Below are positions 58,992 to 64,000 of a stretch of DNA of 64,000 nt, piece by piece. Position 1 is the first letter of the stretch. Each line of letters opens with the position of its first letter. Source of the DNA: Planctomycetales bacterium ZRK34 (GTDB taxonomy: Bacteria; Planctomycetota; Phycisphaerae; Phycisphaerales; Zrk34); NCBI GenBank assembly GCA_014873095.1, contig CP050848.1, forward strand, positions 2,294,001 through 2,358,000, read 5' to 3'. Under the pieces are notes generated by a model. It was not told the DNA's origin. It ran no database searches and was given only the letters and a program-made list of their open reading frames with translations. The translations under genes and the position numbers were made by a program.

Positions 58992-61154
58992 ATGAACATG
59001 AAAACCGTTTTTAACACAGCATTTACAATCATGCTTCTCGCGTTTGCGCCGAGCATGCCGCAGACGTTCGCCGTCGAGGAAGCCTCCGACGCCGCACGCC
59101 TGGAGACCGATCGTCTGGACCCCGCCCAGCAACGCGAGCTCGAACACCTGCTCGACGACCTGCGCGATGCCAATCTCGATCTGGACCGCCGCCAGCGCGC
59201 CGCGCTCATTCTGCTTGACCACGGCTGGCCCGCCGCGATCGCTTCGATGAAGCAGACGCTGGGCCACGCGCGCGACCCGCTGGTGCAGCGGGCCATCGCC
59301 CGGGCCGTCAATCGAGCCGATCAGCCCGACCCCCAGCTCATCGAGCCGCTGATGAAGCTGCTGAACGCCGAAGACCCCGACCTGCGGCGGGACGTGGCCG
59401 GCGGCCTGTCACGTTTCAACGACCCAAACCTGACCCGCCAGCTCATCGACCTCGCCAGTGACGACACCGAATCGTCGACGCGCCGCCTCGGGGCCATCGA
59501 GGCCCTCGCCCAGCAGCGCCAGCCGAAGGTCGTCGCCGCGCTGGTTCGACTGACCACCACCGGCTCGCAGCCCCTGCGCGATGCGGCCTTCGAGGCCCTG
59601 GCCAAGCTGACCGGCCTGACCGATCTCGGTAAAGACCCCGCCGCGTGGCAGCGGTGGTGGGTCCGCAACGGCAAGCTGCCCACGCCGCGCTGGCTCGCCA
59701 TGCTCATGCAGAACCTGTCCGCCCAGAGCGCCGACCTGAATCGTCGCCTGGCCAAGCGCACCGAGCGACTGACCCAGACCTACAACAACCTCTACGACGC
59801 CACCGACGAAAAAGGCCGCGGCGCGATCCTTCAGCAAATGCTCGCCGACGAGCTGATCGAGCTGCGGCTGCTCGCCCTGTCGCTGATCGAGCGGCGTGTG
59901 CTCAATGCCCAGACGATACCCGATGAGGTGCGCGTGGGCATGCGCAAGCGTCTGACCGATCGCGATCCCGCCGTGCGGGCCAAGTCCGCCACGCTGCTGG
60001 AAAACGTCGCCGACACCGAAGCCGCCACGCTCGTGATCGATCTGCTGCTCGGCGAAAGCGACCCCAAAGCCCAGTCGGCGTACCTGGCCCTGCTGGCCCG
60101 CCTGCCGCAGCGCGAAGCGGTCAACCCCGCCCTGCTGTTGCTTCAGCGGGATGATGTGCGGGCCGCCGCGGCGACGTTCCTGCTCGCAGCCGTCGAGAAG
60201 AAACTGCTGACCGAGTCGCAGGTCGACTCCGCCCTGGCTGTGGCGCGGGAGCAGATGCTCAGCGAAGCGCCCGAACCGGCCGTGATCAAACTCATCGGCA
60301 AGATCGGCGACAAGTCCGATCAGAAGCGGCTCGTGCAGCTGCTGACTCACGAAGACCCGCAGGTGAGGCTGGCCGCCGTCAACGCCTTTGAAGACCCCCA
60401 CTGGCCGATCGACCCGATGCTCGAGCGTCTGAACGACCCCACGCTCAAACCCGCCATCATCCAACTGATCGAGCGACGCGGCTCGCAAGGCTCCACGCTC
60501 ATCGCCCTGCTCGGGGCTGAACCCGAAGACGCCGACCTGCTGGCCAAGTGGACCGCCGCCGCCGCCGCCGTCGCCGGCCGTCTGACCGCCGAAGACCTCA
60601 TCAAGGTCGACACCGTGCTGTCGGATCAGCCCGAGCGCGTCGCGCTGGAAGAGCAGATCCTCAAAGCCGCCGCCAACCATGTCGCCACCTCAAACGGCGC
60701 CGGCGAACCCGCCCCCGCGTCAACCCCCGCCGCCGATGCGCGACGTGATGAAGCGTCCCTGCGACTGGCCACTCTGTACCTCCGCACCGATCAGCCCGCC
60801 AAGGCTAAACCGATTTACGAAAAACTCACTGCCCGCAACGGCCTGTCCGCCGACCATCAGCGACGCCTGTTGCTCGGCCAGCTCGAATTGCTGTTGGCTC
60901 AGAAACAGTTCGACGATGCCGCCGCATACACCACCAAGCAGCTCGCCCCCGGCAGTGTGCTCACCGCCGACGCCTTGGCCGCCCCGTGGCTCGATGCGGC
61001 CGACAAAGCCCTCGCCGCCCGCAACGCTGCCGACGCGCGCACCCTCACCCAGCACGCCGCCCGCCTGCTCGCCGGCAAACTCAGCGCCCCCCTCGCCGCC
61101 CGCCTGACCAAACTCCAGGCCCAGACCACCCCCCCAGCCACCGCAACGCCCTGA
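58992..61154 (+). CDS. Exported HEAT-repeat protein
   Basis: 720 residues. A signal peptide (about 1-27) is followed by alpha-solenoid repeats of the HEAT/PBS-lyase type: LVQRAIARAVNRADQPDPQL, DPDLRRDVAGGLSRFNDPNL and DPQVRLAAVNAFEDPHWPID are typical units. Residues about 575-600 are a Pro/Ala linker and the last 130 residues look like TPR-type helices. It is probably a protein-binding scaffold in the periplasm or at the outer membrane. It is divergent from the TPR gene, with a 165-bp region that holds a T/A-rich hairpin-like segment. Confidence 0.8.
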   Translation: MNMKTVFNTAFTIMLLAFAPSMPQTFAVEEASDAARLETDRLDPAQQRELEHLLDDLRDANLDLDRRQRAALILLDHGWPAAIASMKQTLGHARDPLVQRAIARAVNRADQPDPQLIEPLMKLLNAEDPDLRRDVAGGLSRFNDPNLTRQLIDLASDDTESSTRRLGAIEALAQQRQPKVVAALVRLTTTGSQPLRDAAFEALAKLTGLTDLGKDPAAWQRWWVRNGKLPTPRWLAMLMQNLSAQSADLNRRLAKRTERLTQTYNNLYDATDEKGRGAILQQMLADELIELRLLALSLIERRVLNAQTIPDEVRVGMRKRLTDRDPAVRAKSATLLENVADTEAATLVIDLLLGESDPKAQSAYLALLARLPQREAVNPALLLLQRDDVRAAAATFLLAAVEKKLLTESQVDSALAVAREQMLSEAPEPAVIKLIGKIGDKSDQKRLVQLLTHEDPQVRLAAVNAFEDPHWPIDPMLERLNDPTLKPAIIQLIERRGSQGSTLIALLGAEPEDADLLAKWTAAAAAVAGRLTAEDLIKVDTVLSDQPERVALEEQILKAAANHVATSNGAGEPAPASTPAADARRDEASLRLATLYLRTDQPAKAKPIYEKLTARNGLSADHQRRLLLGQLELLLAQKQFDDAAAYTTKQLAPGSVLTADALAAPWLDAADKALAARNAADARTLTQHAARLLAGKLSAPLAARLTKLQAQTTPPATATP

Positions 61155-61286
61155 CCCCCGCGGCAACACCCTCAATAAAATTCGTAGACACTTGCAAGGA
61201 AGAACGATGTCAGGCCAGGGCCTGACCTACGCAGGCTCAACCCGCCATGACGCTCGGTGGCGGTTCGACACTCAGCGTGTACTGAT

Positions 61287-61398
61287 AAAACACAAAGACA
61301 CGAAGTTTGACGGCCTTCGAGGGAGCCGGATGAGCGGCTGCGGAAATCAGCCGGGGTTCATCCACTCGTTGGCCGCCTTGTTCGTGTCTTTGCGGTTT
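61287..61398. repeat. Inverted repeat of AAGACACGAAG type
   Basis: AAAACACAAAGACACGAAG (61287-61305) pairs with CTTGTTCGTGTCTTTGCGGT (from 61377) with a few mismatches. The spacer has its own short inverted words (CCGGATGAGC). It lies between the HEAT gene and lexA. Confidence 0.7.
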
Positions 61399-61433
61399 GA
61401 GAGTCGCTGTCTGTCGAAGGTTCACACGCCGCT

Positions 61434-62060
61434 TTAGCCGTAGGCCCGGACGACGCCGATGACGATGCCCTGGATCTGGCACTCGGGCACGATGATCGGC
61501 TCGTAGGCGTCGTTGGCCGGTTGCAGGCGGATGTGGCCCTTTTCCTTGTAGAACTTTTTGAGCGTGGCTTCGCCGTCTTCGAGCAGGGCGACGACGGTCT
61601 GACCGTTGCGGGCGACTTTGGCCCGCTGACAGATCACGTAGTCGCCTTCGCGGATCTGCTCGTCGATCATCGAGTCGCCGCGGACCTCGAGGACGAACAC
61701 ATCACCGCTGCGCATGTTGCGGGGGTCGGTGAACAGGTCTTCGAGATCGAGCGTGGCGGTGTCTTCGATGGCTTCGATGGGCCGACCGGCGGCGATGGTG
61801 CCGACCAGCGGCAGGCGCGTGGTGCGCTGTTCGTCGGGCAGCGAGGCCTTATCCGACAGCTCCAAAGAGCGTGCCTTGTTTGGATCCCGCCGGATTGCTC
61901 CTTTGCGTTCCAGCGCTCCGACGTGCTCGAAGACTGTGACTTTGCTGACGCCGAGCTCGTCGGCCAGTTCCTGCAAAGTCGGGGAATAGCCGCGCGTCAG
62001 TTGCCAGTCGCGGATAAGCAGGAGAATTTTCTTCTGTTTGGGCGTCAGTTTCAGACTCAT
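61434..62060 (-). CDS. lexA: LexA repressor
   Basis: SOS-response repressor that cuts itself when RecA filaments form. 208 residues. The winged-helix DNA-binding domain begins MSLKLTPKQKKILLLIRDWQ and has SPTLQELADELGVSKVTVFE as its recognition helix region. The cleavage site is A91-G92 (GTIAAGRPI), the catalytic serine S130 (RGDSMID) and the lysine K168 (ATLKKF). All are intact. ATG 62060 is at the domain start, with GGAG upstream. Its first 212 bp overlap the 3' part of the upstream gene in another frame. Confidence 0.96.
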   Translation of the reverse strand: MSLKLTPKQKKILLLIRDWQLTRGYSPTLQELADELGVSKVTVFEHVGALERKGAIRRDPNKARSLELSDKASLPDEQRTTRLPLVGTIAAGRPIEAIEDTATLDLEDLFTDPRNMRSGDVFVLEVRGDSMIDEQIREGDYVICQRAKVARNGQTVVALLEDGEATLKKFYKEKGHIRLQPANDAYEPIIVPECQIQGIVIGVVRAYG

Positions 62061-62553
62061 AACGGTTCTCCGGTCCAATGCTCAGGTAAGACAGGGCCGA
62101 TCGGCGCAAGCGTTTGAGCACGGTGGGTTCAGAGGCCTTGGACTTATGCCGGGTCGTACGCAGGGCGGCAAGCTGTTCGCCGGCCTCGCGGAGCATCGCC
62201 TGCTGCTGGGCCAGCCAGGCGTCGATCGCTCCGGACGCCGCCGCCAGCGAGCCGGCCTTGACCCAGCGGCTGGTTGCCGCCGGATCGGCCACGGGCTCGG
62301 TGGCTTCGACATGCTCGAAACGATCCCGCTTGGCATCGCGTGCCGACGATTCGCCGGATTCATCCTCGGCTTGCTCATCGTGGCCGCGTTTGGGATATCG
62401 GACATAACCGGCCATGGAGCCTGCGGTTTCGGTGTCCTGCTGGTCGCGCTGCGACTCGGCGCCGCCGACCTTTTTAAACATTTTGTGACCGCTGGGCTCA
62501 TAGCGTGCCTGGTAGTCGCCGCCGGGGCCGAGCATCATCAAGGGCATGGTCAT
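61849..62553 (-). CDS. Unknown protein upstream of and overlapping lexA
   Basis: 234 residues, no family recognised. The coding nature is supported by AGGAG 9 bp before the ATG at 62553 and by consistently GC-rich third codon positions up to about 62080. The N-terminal part is Gly/Met-rich (MTMPLMMLGPGGDYQARYEP), the middle very charged (HDEQAEDESGESSARDAKRD), and a helical segment follows (GAIDAWLAQQQAMLREAGEQ). The last 70 residues are read from the lexA coding region in another frame and are probably fortuitous, so the natural stop may be shifted. It lies right after a palindromic candidate operator and is probably in the SOS regulon. Confidence 0.6.
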   Translation of the reverse strand: MTMPLMMLGPGGDYQARYEPSGHKMFKKVGGAESQRDQQDTETAGSMAGYVRYPKRGHDEQAEDESGESSARDAKRDRFEHVEATEPVADPAATSRWVKAGSLAAASGAIDAWLAQQQAMLREAGEQLAALRTTRHKSKASEPTVLKRLRRSALSYLSIGPENRYESETDAQTEENSPAYPRLATDARLFPDFAGTGRRARRQQSHSLRARRSAGTQRSNPAGSKQGTLFGAVG

Positions 62554-62871
62554 TTGTGACTGCTCCTGTATTGGGTCTTTCCGAAACTCATACACAGCAT
62601 GTTGGGGACCAACTTGTGTGTCTGAGTATTCGTTCGACCAGATCGATGCTTCGGCTGTAATGTTTAACGAACAATTTGTTCGGTACACGTTAGCCTAAAA
62701 GACACCTGCCGTCAAGGGTGGTGCCAACATTTTTTCCACACACGGTTTAGAGCGAAAGCCCTTGGACAAAACGTAAAACATGCGAACAAAGGTCTAACCT
62801 GAAGTCGTTTGATTATCGGAACTTACCGCGGGTCCAATAATCTTTGCGGGCAGAAAAACACGCCCGGGGAG
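62554..62871. other. Intergenic region upstream of the lexA operon
   Basis: Holds the candidate operator, AT-rich sequence around it that could contain the promoter, and the 3' region of the flippase-like gene. No gene supported. Confidence 0.5.
62668..62682. promoter_or_regulatory. Candidate LexA operator
   Basis: CGAACAATTTGTTCG is a near-perfect 15-bp palindrome of the GAAC-N5-GTTC type, resembling the GAAC-N4-GTTC box of Gram-positive LexA but with one more spacer base. It lies about 115-130 bp upstream of the gene before lexA. The operator call is inference. Confidence 0.5.
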
Positions 62872-63837
62872 TCAGCGGTTGTTGTCGATTTTGTTGGCCC
62901 GGTAGTGCAGGTACAAAAGCGCCAGCGGGCCGAGGGCCAGCAGCGTGACGACCTCGGCGACGCGGTCGACGACCAGAATCCCCGCGCCCTGGGCCAGGTC
63001 CATCACGACCGCGCCCTTGAAGCCCCATTTGACGATGGCCGCCCCGAGCCACTCGCGAATGCCCAGCCCGCCGGGGACCGGGGCCGCCATGACCACGAAG
63101 TTGCACACCACGGCCGCGGTCAGCGCCAGCTCCAGGTCGATGGGTTTTCCCAGCACGTGCGAGGCGATCATCAGTCGCCCGGCATAGACGACCGCATCGA
63201 CGATCCGCAGGATGCTCCACACGAAGATCCACACCGGCAGGTCACGCCGCGCGATCTGCCCGGCGCCGAAGCGTCCCACGGCCGGCTTGATGAATAACCA
63301 CCCGACCAGGCTGAGCACGACCAGCGCCAGCGTGCCGAGCGTCAGGCCGGTCGTGTCGACCCCGTCGCGCCATAGCAGGATCGCCGCGATGAGGATGTAG
63401 ATCGACGCCGTACCGGCCGCCAGGGCGACGAGTGTGAACACATTCGCGCGGTAGCTGATGCCGTGGTACTTTTTCAGATACGCGATGCGGCCGATCAGTC
63501 CCGCCTTGGCGCCGGCGTAATTCAGCAAAGCGGTGCCGGCGACCATGGCCAGCCACTCGCGCAGCTTCACCGGTTGGCCCGGCACTTCGAAGGGTTTTGT
63601 CGCCAGCCAGAACAGCAGGGCGTTGGTCAGCACATTGGCGACCACCAGCGCGCACAGCAACGCGATGTCGGACCGATCCGCCTGCCGCAGGTGCGACCAG
63701 TCGGCCTTGTTCACCGCCAGGTAGACGCTGGCGGCCAGCAGGCCCAGCCCGACGATGTATGCGGCGGCGCGCTTCCACCCGCGCGCCGGGCGGACGACGT
63801 CGTCGACCTGTTCGGGATGGAGTATCGGATCCGACAT
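62872..63837 (-). CDS. Flippase-like polytopic membrane protein (lysyl-PG synthase TM-region family)
   Basis: 321 residues with about eight transmembrane helices, no soluble domain. The pattern matches the UPF0104/DUF2156-associated family: FWLATKPFEVPGQPVKLREW, LNYAGAKAGLIGRIAYLKKY and APVPGGLGIREWLGAA (about 252-268), the last being its hallmark. In MprF such a domain flips lysylated lipids; stand-alone versions are thought to move lipid-linked substrates. ATG 63837 gives a short polar tail before helix one. It lies 24 bp after the stop of pyrE on the same strand. Confidence 0.85.
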   Translation of the reverse strand: MSDPILHPEQVDDVVRPARGWKRAAAYIVGLGLLAASVYLAVNKADWSHLRQADRSDIALLCALVVANVLTNALLFWLATKPFEVPGQPVKLREWLAMVAGTALLNYAGAKAGLIGRIAYLKKYHGISYRANVFTLVALAAGTASIYILIAAILLWRDGVDTTGLTLGTLALVVLSLVGWLFIKPAVGRFGAGQIARRDLPVWIFVWSILRIVDAVVYAGRLMIASHVLGKPIDLELALTAAVVCNFVVMAAPVPGGLGIREWLGAAIVKWGFKGAVVMDLAQGAGILVVDRVAEVVTLLALGPLALLYLHYRANKIDNNR

Positions 63838-63861
63838 GCGAACACGCCGCAAGCGGCGTCG

Positions 63862-64000
63862 CTAAACGCCCAGGTCGGTTTTGGTGAACAACGCTTCAAA
63901 CGGGTAGCCGGCCGCCTCGATGTTTTCGCGGGCGCCTTCCTCGCGGTCGATCGTGCCGACGATCTTCACGACCTTGGCGCCGACTTCTTCGATGACCTTG
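63862..64000 (-). CDS. pyrE: Orotate phosphoribosyltransferase, C-terminal fragment cut by the window edge
   Basis: The last 45 codons run off the right edge. They read VIEEVGAKVVKIVGTIDREE then GARENIEAAGYPFEALFTKT and end in DLGV. The DREEGARE segment and the final LFT-x-x-DLG are the usual end of PyrE, which makes orotidine monophosphate from orotate and PRPP in pyrimidine synthesis. The PRPP-binding motif would lie outside the window. A perfect small hairpin (ACGCCGC/GCGGCGT, 63843-63858) lies between this gene and the next. Confidence 0.75.
   Translation of the reverse strand, partial: KVIEEVGAKVVKIVGTIDREEGARENIEAAGYPFEALFTKTDLGV

Noticed and set aside
1..64000. tRNA, rRNA or riboswitch genes
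   Set aside because: I saw no cloverleaf-like or conserved riboswitch sequence by reading. A covariance-model search would be needed to exclude small RNAs.

Overview
The window is GC-rich, densely coded bacterial chromosome. It most likely comes from a planctomycete of the class Phycisphaerae. The evidence is the combination of PEP-CTERM surface proteins, pseudopilin-like proteins with the [17 protein letters not shown] leader, ECF sigma/FecR pairs, a formylglycine sulfatase, very large secreted beta-propeller proteins and M50/HlyD fusion proteins. No rRNA, tRNA, CRISPR array or prophage was recognised.

Layout. 1-12.5 kb is mostly housekeeping: endonuclease III, a K+ channel-like protein, a Dabb lipoprotein, a PQQ-type beta-propeller, a cupin, an enolase-superfamily enzyme, trpA, folA, a glycine-rich secreted protein, a LysM/L,D-transpeptidase, 5-formyl-THF cyclo-ligase and an AhpD-like protein. 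12.9-16.8 kb has a YHS-domain protein and an operon of two exported enzymes, a MmgE/PrpD homologue and an argininosuccinate-lyase-family homologue. 16.9-33.8 kb holds two paralogous modules. Each encodes an ECF sigma factor, a FecR-type membrane regulator, a pseudopilin-like protein and a PEP-CTERM protein. The first continues into a sulfatase and a 1719-residue propeller protein, the second into an alpha-galactosidase-like enzyme. This suggests regulated use of a sulfated, galactose-containing polysaccharide. 34-42.2 kb has a DegP/HtrA protease, panB, a DCC protein, two membrane glycosyltransferases, a DUF547 lipoprotein and a small lipoprotein. 42.4-48.1 kb is the most unusual locus: a periplasmic HlyD adaptor, a GAF-GAF-TM-HlyD protein, a PqqD-like/M50/HlyD fusion and a DUF3467 protein. 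After a membrane-anchored hydrolase, a PEP-CTERM protein and a radical SAM enzyme, 52.3-54.7 kb is a non-coding repeat region carrying an 899-bp IS5-type insertion sequence. 54.7-64 kb returns to housekeeping: HU, plsY, an EEP-family hydrolase, dut, TPR and HEAT proteins, lexA with an unknown overlapping upstream gene, a flippase-like membrane protein and the 3' end of pyrE.

Intergenic DNA carries many fold-back repeats of several families: REP-like hairpins, a 31-bp AT-rich perfect palindrome in four copies, and long inverted repeats. Two families also occur in frame inside coding sequences. The insertion sequence sits exactly at the centre of one AT-rich palindrome, with a 3-bp target duplication.

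Gene starts were chosen by hand from start codons, upstream Shine-Dalgarno sequences and family lengths. All function calls are read from motifs only; no database search was possible.
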